Shown: piece after piece, positions 13,741 through 25,828 of the stretch
Layout: the number at the start of each line of letters is the position of its first letter
How positions within the stretch are numbered: position 1 is the stretch's first letter
From: Panax quinquefolius
Lineage: Eukaryota > Streptophyta > Magnoliopsida > Apiales > Araliaceae
Reading direction: 5' to 3'
Length of the DNA: 64,000 nt
Assembly (NCBI GenBank): GCA_020205615.1
Contig: CM035168.1
Coordinates: 124,072,795 to 124,136,794 of the forward strand
Notes under the pieces: model-generated
Databases searched by the model: none
What the model saw: the letters and a program-made list of their open reading frames with translations, nothing else
Told to the model about the DNA's origin: nothing
Position numbers and translations under genes: made by a program

Positions 13741-14729
13741 GAGTAATTTTACAAATTAGAAATTACTACCAAAATTGCTGAACTGAAAATAGACCGTGTC
13801 GTGTCATCTTTGTATTTTTATTTTTTTTTATTATCTTCGTCTTCTCTTCTTTTTACGTATTTGCTGTCTAATTTTATTTCCTACGTTACTTTTGTAATAT
13901 AATTTTATCCTTGAGAATTATAAACATAAATTTATGAAAATAATTTTAATATTTAAAATTTACATCGTTATCAAATCATTATGTATATAAAATTGAGTCT
14001 CATTTATTATAATTATGTGAATTTATTTGTTAAACAATATTTACAAATAAAAGAGAGCAACGTTTTTCCCTTGATTGAATAGATTTGATGTATTAAAATA
14101 TGATAAATTTATCTAGTCTAGTTAACAAAATTATGGTGTCAATCTTTACGAGCCTTGTTAGTCTAGGTATGGTTCTTTCTTACTCCCTCCCTCCCATCCA
14201 CATTTTGTTCCCAAAACACACAATGTTTTTAAATTTATTATAATTTCATGTTATGCGAAGCAATCACTGGTAATGTGACAAATATGAAAGCTGCAATCAC
14301 AAATTGATATGCACATCATATGAACATCATATTAACATACTTGGAGATCTTATCCAATATTAAGTGGAAACCGTGACTGCCAGGGATGGGGTATCATGCT
14401 AGGCAAAAGAGATGAACAAGCCAAGACAGCCAGTTCCAAACTCGGGAGCCACCAGGGTCCAGTAAAAGTTAATCTCAAAATGCATTAACTATTAAGTGCA
14501 GCAACACAGTATTCAACTTCAGCAGCTTCAAGTGAACTTGTTTAAACATAACAAATCTGCAGGAGAAAAAATGGCATTCACTGGCTGCCTTGAAGTGACT
14601 CGAGGACAGACAGACAGCAGCGGTTTAAAAATGTTGGAGCAGGTAAACATATCCATACCTTTTGGCAGCCTTGAATCCCTCAATCTACAACAAGAGTTCA
14701 TTTTTTAACCCATTTTTGTAATGCACCCC
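13741..14729. other. Spacer between CNGC promoter and acyltransferase 3' end
   Basis: AT-rich upstream DNA of the channel gene to about 14200, then more balanced DNA that probably holds the 3' UTR of the acyltransferase. The short + strand open frame at 14496-14708 has no recognisable content. Confidence 0.5.
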
Positions 14730-17700
14730 TTATCCTTCACAAATGAGCGCATCTGCAATTATGCTTCTGGCCTCATTGCACAGTACTTCTGCATTGTTCC
14801 CGTCTATAGGCTTGTGAATGACAATTTTGACCGATCCTAGATTTAATATACCTTCCATTCCCGTAGGCATGATTTTGCCAGTTCCAATAAGAGTAATCGG
14901 AACCACTGGTACTCCAGATTTCACAGCAACACTGAATGCACCTTTCTACAAATCACCAGAAAGATAAAATTTATTCAGATAAAGGGGACACTTTCAAATT
15001 TCAACAAGGTTCCACAGGTAGCAGCAATCCATTATCCACAATAAGAAAGGCAAGCTTTTGGGCAAGTAAAAACAACATATAGAGATCTTTAAAGAAATTT
15101 TAGAAGCACAACACTTTTGTTTGAAATCAAATCTTTTGAAGACATCCAGAATTCTTCCTATATAAATATTTTCTAGGCCATCACTATTGCAATTAAGACT
15201 ACAGTACAAAAGGCAGTGTGTGAACATACTAAATTCAGCAGAGTATAAATAGAAGTTGTGATTTTTTATAGTTAGACTTCAGATTAATGCTCCTCTGTAG
15301 TTTAGAAGATGGAGCAAACCATCCTCAGCACACGAGCATCTGAAACTTTCCTAATACCTTTATGTAAGTAATACCATATGGTAATGTTGGGAGTAAGAAC
15401 CATCTATAGACCTCACCTTGAATACCCCTAACTTTCCATCTTTACTCCGAGTACCTTCTGGAAAGAAAAAAACAGATCCTCCCTTCTTCACAAGATCCAT
15501 GCATCGTTTGAGAGTTTGCTACATTCATATAGACAAAAAATATAACTTGTATAGTTCAAGAGAAGAACAATAGTTTACTAGAACAAGTACTATAATGTAA
15601 ATTTTCCAAATGGCAATCCAACCTAAACAAACTGATTAATTTGTTGCATCAAAGGTGAAATAATATTTTCAAGGGAAGGAATCAAGTTACCAATTGGCTT
15701 CTGCTGTCCATGCGCTTCAAAGGAATAACACCCATTAAAAACATGGCCCATCCAACAACAGGAAAGAGGAAAATTGATGTCTTGCTGATGAACTTGAAGC
15801 TACTACCCAGAGTGAGAAGAACATACGTGTCTAAAAAGCTCTGGTGGTTGGACACATATACAGCAGGAGTATCCTGTGAAGGCAAATTCTCTACTCCCAC
15901 CACTTCAACATTAAAAAATGGAGTAACAGTAAAAAGAGCCCAAATTTTGGCAATAAGCTGATGGGCTTTTCTACGGTACTGATCAAACAAGAGCACAAAA
16001 GGATGTGCCACCATCATCAGCAAGAACAGGAAAATGGAAAGAAATGCAGTAACAGCATAGAAACAAACTCCTCTAACTTTTGATCCTAGTTGAATTCCTG
16101 CACTTACAGAGAAAAATAATTCACAGAAAAGGTAAGAATGATAAGGTTGGAAACCAAAAAATGAAAGTTGGTAAAGTCACTTCAAGAAGAACCTGATAAT
16201 TGATGGGCAGCATCAGAACACCCAGTTCCGGCAATTTCAGATTTAGCAACAATGTACCTCGACATTTTAATCTGCTCATGCCATTTATAATCATGACGCG
16301 ACCGATTAAAATTTTCATTTGGATAAAATATGCACCAAGATGCAGAAGCATTTTTTCTTCTACTTTGTAAATGGTTAGCAGGTCGACCGTCTGTAAAGGT
16401 TTAAAAAAGATAAAGACAAGATCGAAAAGGAAAAAAAAATTACTGCAACAAACAATAAATTAATGGAATACACAGTTGAAAGAAAATAGTGAAATTTGCA
16501 ACACATCGAACATATATACAGGTAGAGGAATGCCTACTTTATATAATTTCATACACTTTCTGAGAAAATCGCAGCATTTAACTGACGCATTGGAGTGATA
16601 GGGACATATATATAAGTTGCAATAGAGCTACAGTGTCCAAAACCTCCATTAAGATGATTATTAAGACATCCAAGAAAAAAAGAAAGGAAGCCCACATATA
16701 TACTCCTGAAAACAATATTCTTAGACTTCTACCATATTTTGTAACCATAGGATATTCTTTGTTCTAAATGATTTTAGGAGGAACATATTTACCAAACATT
16801 AGATTAGGCAAGGTTGCAGTGAAATAGTGCACCAGGACCCTTGACACCAGTTGGGAAGCATATGACCATTCTAGGCATGTTTACAGGCTGCCATTTTGCG
16901 AAATCTGCAAAGCTGTATCTAGTCTTCTGTGCCTCCTAGTTAAGGCAATGATGATATGAACTTGAGTATTGGGCCTATTGGCAATGCTAAATTTCTCAAA
17001 GATTTGAGTTTCACTCGAGAAATGTCAATGCTATTAATTATTATGAAGGCATTTCTATTATAAAAACACAAGTAACATAAGTAGTTACTAATCAAAAGAA
17101 AAGAAAAGAGTAACATAAGGAGGTGTATATAGTTTCTTTTTCCATAGGTTGCATAACAAGGCACATTCCTATAATAGCTTGTGATATTGGAGAAACTGTT
17201 CATTTAACATGGTAATAAAGCAAAAGAGTTTTTGGAATCCAATTAATAAATAGATTGGATTATTCACATTTTAAAGAGAATGAAGGTTTTTTCCATTGTA
17301 AATCCAACTCAATGTGACATGGCCATCTTCAGAAGTTCAATCTCTCCATTCTGATAAACATCATTAAGATATCTACCAACTACCTCCATCAATGTCAATC
17401 TTTATATGATTTTCCTTTGATGATTCATATACGCAAATGAGGCAGATTCCAAAATCCTATTGAAAGCTGGAAACTCTAGTAAAAAATTTGAGCAAAGCAG
17501 AAAATCAGCAAACTTAGATCCAGACATAATTTAAAACTGGTCCAAAATAGAGCAAATCCCAAACACTTCTCTTTCTCCATTCAGTTTGAATGTTTGCAAT
17601 ACGCCATGTTTACTTTTTGTCTCTCTACATGTGTGTAGGTGTCGGACAAGGGAAGGTGTTGAGAGTTTAATAAACAGTGCTGCTCATCATCTAACAGCAT

Positions 17701-20700
17701 AAGCTTTTAGATGCAGACAATTTAAAACCGGTCTGGAATAGAGCAAAGCCCAAACACTTTTGTTCCTCCATTTAGTTTGCATGTTTGCTATATGCTCTGT
17801 TTTTTTTTCTCTCTACATGTGTGTAGGGATCAGACAAGGGAAGGTGTTGGGAGTTTAATGAACAGTGTTGTGCTCATCATCTAACAGCTTAAGCTTTTAG
17901 TGCACCTAGTAGCTTATCATCGCATCACAACCATGGTTTTGAAAGTCTTGGATCAAGCCATCCTCTTGCATATGGTCCCTATTAAGCTACTGTATTTTAC
18001 AGTATAATCTATTAGTGCATTCTGCTGCACTTTAGATTTGGGTTTTTACATTTGAATTGGAGGCTGCAAGCCGGGAAAGTATTAAAAAGCATGATATACA
18101 TTGTTGGAACTCACTTTCTAACAACATAAAGCTTTTGAAAGATAACAAAAGTAGTATGAATGCTAATACTTATCATCTGGAACATGCATACTGAAACATA
18201 GATCGTAAGGGTATTAGCTGTCTTTTTGCCAACTCTAGTACATCCAACTTAAAATATACAAGTCAAGCCTAAAACATGCATTTGCCATTTTAGTAATCCT
18301 GGCTTTCAGTGCCTCAATTCCAATGAAGTTTTCCACGACTGATGTGAGCAGCTTCTTATGCTTCACTAACTCGATTCAGAATATGTTTCTCCATTCCACC
18401 CTAATCACATATTTCAATGTATGGGAGAAAATAAAGACATGTTTTTCAACTTCTCTCAAACCCTTCAGAAGCAAGCCCCCCAAATAATGTATCCTTTACC
18501 ATTAATATGTATTACCACAGCTGAGAGATCGTTATAACTTTTATAAGAATTATTCGTGTCCTATATGTTCCTGACTTAGCATGTACCACAAATGAAGCAT
18601 TTACCAAAAGGCCTACAGAAACATGAACCCCAAAATCAACCAACAAAAGTACATTAAAAAATTCACGTACCCAAAATTTAAAATAAAATAAAATTCAGAT
18701 GCAGACACATTTATCACATGTAAACGTGGGATACCAGAATGCCCTCACAAACTACAATTCTTGTAGTGAAATTGCAAAATTCAAAGCTGATCAAATATTC
18801 ACGAGGATGTGGTAAATTTGTTTCCAACCAAGTTAACAGTTTTTTACCAATCTAGTAGCACGTGTAATCAGGCATGGATCAAGAGATTTCAAGTAACAAA
18901 GTTCACAGTAAGTGATAGGAGTGAATCACCCTGCAAATGGACCAAGGTGTGTGCAGTAACCTGGATCTAAGCAAAGAACATGTAAAACTTCCAGGACTAG
19001 GATTTAATTTACGAGGTTAACTGCCGATTAATCTGCATCCGCAATATGCATGTTAACAACAAACAAGGTAACCAAATCTGCTCAATTTTACAATATCTGA
19101 AAAGCATCCTCCACTAAAACTGAAAACTATACATGAGGTCAAATATTTTAGCTTGAATGGTCAAACAATTATGATAATCTTGCAATTTTGGAAGCTTGAA
19201 AAATAATTTTACTTTTTAATCCTACAAAGATGATTCTGAACATATGTATTAGATTGTATCAGAACCCAACTGATGTACAGGCAAGATAGATTCATCTAAT
19301 AAAAAAGGCTCGGCAAGGGTGTAATATATACACACCAAGAAAACCAAAATGAAAACTAAATCAACGTATGAATAATACTCTGTGCAGGACAATATCATAC
19401 TTCTTCTTAATATTGCATTGAACTACAAAAATGTTCTATTGAAATTTTATTTTAGAAAATGAAGAGGCACAGACCAACATCGTATGTTGGTAATAATACA
19501 AAAAAGGGAGAAAAACATTCTGATATAAAATTGTGTGCTAAAGGAATATTACCCACATCTTTTTGACATTTTCCCATTCGACTGTTTAAATGGAGAGCAC
19601 CCTACGTTAACTCCTCTATTAGCACACAACTGCCAAAAGAAAGAACCAGATCGATGGTTATATACAAAATTTCTTCAAAGAAATATCCCAAGGTATTCAA
19701 TTATATGATGCCTTCACATAGAATAGCTGTTACAAGATCATATATTGATATATATTTATTTATTTTTGGATAAGTTACAAGATCAGATACAATTGATAGG
19801 GAAATAGGGTAAAAATGCAACCAGAAGCATGCTTTTAACTTAAATACTGTTCAAACTTAAAATCATTGTGCGCAATGGTAGTATATCACTTGCCATATAT
19901 ATGCCATATTCAAAGAAGTCTCCAAGTCAACAGGATCTACCTAAGATTGGAAATTTATCATCCATAGCTCCCCATGACCCCCTATGGAAGGAAAATCATA
20001 TAGGAGCAACAACGCTGAAGACTCAAAATTCACCTGGGTGGAAATTTGAGGCATTCGCTTTTTGCTTGATGCTTCTTCACAACTCTTGGTCGGGGCATGC
20101 AAGGAAAACTCTTCATTCACTTGAAATCTCCAGATACATCTTTCTACTGTCAGCACTACGTTAGCCACCTCCACTACTTGTATTCACACTCCATGAGACT
20201 TATAATAGTATGCCTCATAAAGATATGCAACCCTGTTGATGCATGCCTAGGCAGGACAGGACACGATAAGTTACTTGAACTTGGTGCTGTGGTGATTGAT
20301 TTGGTCTGGTCGTGCATCACAATACATCCCCATCATTTTTATGTCTTCAGCATAAAAGATCATCATAAGCCTTGTCAAGGTATATTGAAAGATTCTCCAC
20401 AGCACTAGTGAATTCACACTTATGAGTTCACTTATATCTCTATATTCTCATTGTGTCTTCATGTGCACATTTCTCCAAAAGTAAGCAGCAATCTCAGCCT
20501 TCTAGAAGTCCTTACAATACATGAACAGCCATGGCTTGCTCAGAAACAACTGTAGACTGTAAGTCTATTATAGGTCATCGGAGAATGAATAGTTATGTTG
20601 ACTACTTTGAGTACTTCCTCATAACCTCCATCACTGGAAACCTAACTATGTATATGTCACACCTCCATTGCAAGAAGCCAACATCATTCCTAATATATTA

Positions 20701-23700
20701 GCATTCATATTCTCCAAAAGTAAGCATCCATCTCATTATTCTAGAAGCCCTTCCACCGCATGCAAAGGTCAGATCCCTGTAGCAGCCCAGCCCCTTACAA
20801 AGAGTAAAGGATAGGGCTCGCCGGCAGAGGGAGAAAGACAACCTTTCACAGCATCTGCAAGATGAACCTTTTTTTTACTTTTAAATCAGGTGTTTAAACG
20901 GGTCTGATTATGCCAGGCCCCTGACCCTAGAATAGAGATAGATAAAGAGAATTAGAGAAAATTTTGGGAGGAAGAAGGATAGAAAACTCAGTAATTCCTA
21001 TAAAGTTTATGACCCTTGCTCAAAATCTTTTATCTATTTTCTTCGACACCCACTCTTTTAGTTAGGGATAAGAGAGAGAGAGAATAAGGAGAAAGATTAA
21101 ACAAGTGTCTCTTCATTTCATTAATTCATTTAATTTATAATGCTTGGAGGTTACTCCTCAATTACATCTATTTATAATCTATTTATAGAGAGAGAATGCT
21201 GAAAAGTAATATACTAACCTACACTAACTATCACATGTGCACACATGCTTACACACAAAAAGTACTACTTCTAGAATATACTAATTATTCCTTTGCTGCC
21301 CAAAATACCCTATGCCTGACATTCCTTCCTCAAAAGCATCCATGTCCTCGTGGATATTACTATTTTTTGCTTTTCAGTCTTGATAGCTTTCACCACCTTT
21401 CCAGTGTCAAAAACAAAACTTAAGAACATGTTTAGTTAAACCTTCCTATATCAATTCTTTAAAACTTCTGCCTTCTCATATTCCCCATTATCAAAAGTTA
21501 ACACCAACAATTTCAGATTTTGATTTAGTATAACTTCTCCATTGCAAAAGCGTGTCTCAGTATTTTAGCATGTTGTGAGTTCTTGAATTTCTTTTCATTC
21601 AAATACAGCCACCATTGATACTTACTGGCCTCTAGTTGACTTGTAATACTTTCTCTTTGATATACAACTACAACTGCCACATTTCCAAAATGATCCAACC
21701 TTTCTTGAATTATGAAGTAGAACAAACAACCCTTTAGTATTTTTCTGTTGAGCATCAATGCACACCAATAAACAGATATTAATTCAAAAGCAAGATTAAA
21801 TACTCTTGGCTACCATAGCCCAACCACAGCTTGGCTCTATAACCATTTGAAAAAACAATTGAAACATTATCTTTGTAATTTTTTCATTCTTCAAGGAATT
21901 CTCGTCAAGTATAGTGCCTAGCAGATCAGGCTAATGTTAGTAAGACTTATATAATTCAGATAGACCATGGTTGTTGTCCAACTCCACTGATATGATCTGT
22001 TAGGTTTAGAGAATTTCTAAGGAAAAAGGTTGAGGTTAGCTTCTGCATCACATATTCCTTCGTTTGATCAACTTGCCTTGCAAATGAACTCTCAAACTGA
22101 AAGTTTTGGAGGTGTATTCCATTTTTATATCTCCAAGGAATAGGCCTGGTAACCACATCCACTTTGAACTGAAAATTGTGACATACTGCATTAATACTGC
22201 TCCAAAAAAATGATGCTAGTCATAAAAGGAAGGACCTTGGTCCCGTGAGTGTGTATTCATGTTCCCCAATAAAGAGATTGACCTGTAAGAATCCTGGAGT
22301 TTTCTTGCATTTTGGTTGATGTTTGGAGAGAATGGAACTGTATTTGCTCTTTAGAACAAAATTGTCCTTAGATAAGCTATAGGCTTGTCAAATGATACCA
22401 CATTAGTTGCATTATCAGCTTGTGAGAAATCTCTTAATATATATACAAGTTAGTGACATACTTTCCTCTAACAAGCTTCTCTTCATTTCATTAATTCACT
22501 TAATTCATAATGCTAGAAGGCTACTCCTCAATTACAGTTATTTATAGAGAGAGAATGCTAACCTACACTACTTTTCTTATCCTTCACTCAAAATAACTAA
22601 CTATCACATGTGCACACATGCTTGCACACAAAAAGTACTGCTTTTTAAAATATACTAATTATTCATTGTTGACCAAAATACCCTCTGTCTGATAGATTAC
22701 CCATGTTAGAAAAGTTATACAAAATCTTATACGAATTGCAACCCCTTTTTTATTCCTTAATTGAATTCGATAACTATTCATAAATTTTACCTTGACACCA
22801 AAGAAGAGTTCGACCTAATGCTTTATTTTTGTCCTAGCTTATCCTGAGGAGCAATATGAATGTTCTATCATGTTCCACCAACACACTAAAAGGTTTATAC
22901 GATATATCCAGTGTGGAAGTAGGCCAACATTTCTATTGGAAAATAGGAGGCTTCCAAGTCCACAACCAAGAATGTCTGTTCTGATCTTCTGGAAAATGAT
23001 ATGTGATTAAGTGAACAATTTACAACAACAACATGACTTATCCCCACCCAATTTCTTTGGTAAGCAAATAAGTTGTCTGCTTGCTCAACCATCCCTATAA
23101 ACTAAAGGCATACTCTTGATCATCATCAAGAGATTGAGACGTGATTTGACCATCTAGAATTTTTCACATTTTCAAAGTAGCGCTGATATGAATGAATCCC
23201 CTTCCCCACTAGCAAAGGTTGATTAGACAATGAATAGAATGTATAAAAACTGCGTAACCCATGCCCCAACAAGGAGAACACAAAACTCTAATTTTACTAT
23301 ACAACTCCTTTAAAAACCCAAGCCCTCTCTTTCTATACATCTATTCCTGTTCACATTCAAATCAATCTTTTGGTTATTTTAGATCAGGCCAGCACTAAAC
23401 CCAAGGAGAGCCTAGTTAAGTTACCATATATCCTTTTTACAGTCTCAAACAATTATTATGATGATAACTGTATGCTGTTTGGTCTACGGACAAATTCGAA
23501 ATCACACTCTACTTTGACCAATTTTACTAGCCAATATAGCCCAGATTGCCCAATTTTACTAGCCAATATAGCCCAGATTGCTCCAATAAAATATTCTGCA
23601 AATTTTAGACATTCGTATTTATATGCATAGTGATGCCTCCCACCTTGTACTGTTACTGTTATCTATATCCTCATACTCCCTAGTCAAACAAATGACTATC

Positions 23701-24134
23701 TTCATAGAATTAATAAATATAACTTATGCAGAGTTAACATGAGAACATCGAAAACACCATGTAATTTTCAACACTTACTATTAGAAGGAGGGGGGGGGAG
23801 GGGGGGGAGGGGGGGAATCATATTATTTCTTAAACAAACTAGAACAAATTGAAAAACAGGTAATCATTAGACAATCAACAGAAAACAGATATATAATCAT
23901 CAAGACCAGATAAATAAGAAATTTACCGGCTGAAGAGATGATGCAGATAAACACCTAGATTCTTTCCAACCTGAGCAATTACGCAACGCGAATACTATCA
24001 GACAGTTAAATTACGAGAGACGGATATATAGATATATTAATATAATATGGAGAGAGAATTATACAGAGATGATTGACCGGAGTTGAAGGTTTGAAGAGAA
24101 AATGGTTGAACTTCAATTGATAGGATAGCTCCAT
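14730..24134 (-). CDS. LPAT1: 1-acyl-sn-glycerol-3-phosphate acyltransferase, plastid type (LPAT1/ATS2-like)
   Basis: Coding exons in transcript order: 24134-24065, 23994-23927, 19629-19557, 16390-16193, 16097-15691, 15518-15417 and 14945-14730. They join in phase to 377 codons plus stop (Arabidopsis LPAT1 is 356). The family acylates lysophosphatidic acid to phosphatidic acid in the plastid inner envelope. The N-terminus ([18 protein letters not shown]) is Ser/basic-rich, as expected of a transit peptide. After a hydrophobic span comes the PlsC domain: motif [10 protein letters not shown] with the catalytic His and Asp, then [13 protein letters not shown], motif [17 protein letters not shown], and [15 protein letters not shown]. 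No frame break is seen. Introns of 4.3 and 3.2 kb separate the short 5' exons. The donor after exon 3 must be GAT|GTGGGT to keep phase, although GG|GTAATA lies 4 bases away, so that exon end is uncertain. The 5' exons rest on splice sites and phase, not on homology. Confidence 0.9.
17518..17900. repeat. Tandem duplication of about 190 bp in the LPAT intron
   Basis: Two imperfect head-to-tail copies, 17518-17710 and 17711-17900. Both start near atccagacataattta / atgcagacaattta and both end near agcttttag. They share the stretch ctctacatgtgtgtaggg. The differences are substitutions and small indels. Confidence 0.8.
21101..22694. repeat. Pair of 220-bp direct repeats, possible LTR-type remnant
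   Basis: Copies at 21101-21321 and 22471-22694 run in the same direction and share blocks such as tctcttcatttcattaattca and aactatcacatgtgcacaca; one internal stretch differs by an indel. The 1.15 kb between them has no intact reading frame. The arrangement resembles the ends of a very decayed LTR element, but no primer binding site or pol motif was found, so the class is open. It lies inside the long LPAT intron. Confidence 0.6.
23787..23815 (+). repeat. Poly-G tract in the LPAT intron
   Basis: Three G-runs of seven to ten separated by single A, 112 bases downstream (in gene direction) of exon 2. Such tracts are length-variable and error-prone in assemblies. Confidence 0.9.
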
Positions 24135-24995
24135 CGATTGAAGCTATAACCTGTAAGTATCTAATCCAGATGAAATTCCTATCTAGTACTATTTCTCTCA
24201 ACTACAAACGCACACAGTATCCGACTATTCTGTTGCTTTCTTCTTCGGCTAGGAGGGGGGTCTGCTACGCCTTTGGGTTGCGAACAAAGAATTCTGGCTT
24301 TAATCTCACAAAATAAGGATAAGTTGTTGCTTTTTTGGCCTAAACTAAAATAAATTAACCGTTCTGGTCACAAATCTTCTTTACTTTGCCTTTATAAGTT
24401 CGTTTTTGTTACAATTTCGTCCTTCTTAATTTTTATCTTTTTTTATTTTATTTTTAAAATTAAATAAAATTTTTATTATATTCTTACTGTACCCTCTCGA
24501 GTTATAATAAATTATTATTAAAACTTAATAAGTTCTAATATTATTTTTATATCTTTTTATTTTATTTGATTACAAAAACGAAAAGAAATAACTTTGACAA
24601 ACATTTCCTTCCTTCAATCGAATATCCTTTACCTCGTGTTAGTTTATTAAAAAAAAAATGAATGTTGATAAAAAGATTTGTTAGCAAAATAAAAGAGGGT
24701 GTTCATCTTATTGTTAAAAAGGGTTTCTTGCAATGGAAATTTGAGTTACAGAAATATTTTTTGATTATAAAAATTTTTATTTTCTAAAATTTAAATGAAT
24801 TCACACCAAGTTTAAAATTTTTAAGAAATTGATTACATAAAACTCTTTATTATTTTTTTTTTGTTGAAATTTTAACTTCTATGGAAAGGATATGGAAGTT
24901 AATTTAGATGTTCAATACATGTAGACTTCTTATGCTTATGATTCTTATATGATTCATAGTCATATAGAATAAGAAAATACCAACCTTTCTAAGTC
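24135..24995. other. LPAT 5' leader and upstream region
   Basis: A splice acceptor (TTACAG) about 16 bases upstream of the LPAT ATG suggests a 5' UTR intron, with leader sequence to about 24290. Beyond it is AT-rich DNA. A poly-T run near 24852-24862 could be the poly(A) of the - strand pseudogene at 24996-25232. Confidence 0.4.
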
Positions 24996-25232
24996 CTATT
25001 TGCAAGGACTGGTGTGCTCTGGACCAGCGACTCCAGTGGTAACCTTAGCGAAATCCAATGCAGTAGCTTCCGTAAGACTTACGGGAGAACAAGGTAAAGT
25101 AACCGATAGCAATGGCAAAGCCACCAAGAGCTATTCTCGCAGGACAGACGGGTAATTTGGTCCTCTGGTGGTGGTGGAGAACCCCACCTGCGTTTTCGGC
25201 TGCTTTTGAGCAGATGAATTTGATCCTGCCAT
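24996..25232 (-). pseudogene. Decayed copy of a small single-span membrane protein gene
   Basis: On the - strand an ATG at 25232 opens MAGSNSSAQKQPKTQVGF, then stops at a TAG after 33 codons. The protein-like text continues in another frame as ARIALGGFAIAIGYFTLFSRK, a hydrophobic span, and returns to the first frame as TALDFAKVTTGVAGPEH, ending at TAG 24998-24996. Two compensating frame changes therefore split an 80-residue-class protein with a short polar N-terminus, one membrane span and a polar tail. This resembles small plant organelle membrane proteins I cannot name with certainty. There are no introns and a poly-T run lies about 135 bases beyond the stop, so a processed copy is possible. 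It sits between the LPAT promoter and the APO1-like gene. Confidence 0.6.
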
Positions 25233-25828
25233 TGTATTCTCTTTTATCTGGTCTAGTAATATAATTTATTTGGTTCTATTGAGTGTTTTGCATGTGCATG
25301 TTTACGTGCAAGTAGAGTAGAGTAGAGGTGGTTAATTAAGAAGTTTAGAGTTAGGATGTAAATAGAAGAAATAGGGGATGAGAGGGAGGAAAGGAAATGA
25401 TTCACACATGGAATGTTTGATGGTTGACATTACTCAACACCATCGAGCTCCAACGACTATTATCCCACTATTTAGGAGAGCCATTAAATTCGGGACATTA
25501 AATTATAAAAGTAGACTGATAAGAAAGGTAAACAGTTTATAAAGTGGGAGAATATATATATGGGGCTACTTGGCCTGTTAAAAATGTACAAATATGATCG
25601 GTTTCAAACATCATCATAGCTCCAAATCAAAATTAGATACATAAATTAATTACTGCCATTTCGTCGTTTCTCATGGCTTTCAAAATAATTAAAAACAAAA
25701 ATCACATGAATGGCTATAAAAATCAGGAGGGGGGGGAGCGGAGCAATTGCTCTCATTCCATGTTTTACTACATACTCTTTACACTATCAACTATAGGAAG
25801 ATGGATGAGAGGAGCGAAAAGAGAACAA
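25233..25828. other. Spacer upstream of the pseudogene; 3' side of the APO1-like gene
   Basis: AT-rich DNA with a short G-run near 25728-25738. The APO1-like 3' UTR should occupy the right part. No other gene is recognised. Confidence 0.5.

Noticed and set aside
15710..15961. A + strand open frame of 83 codons
   Set aside because: Antisense shadow of the catalytic LPAT exon.
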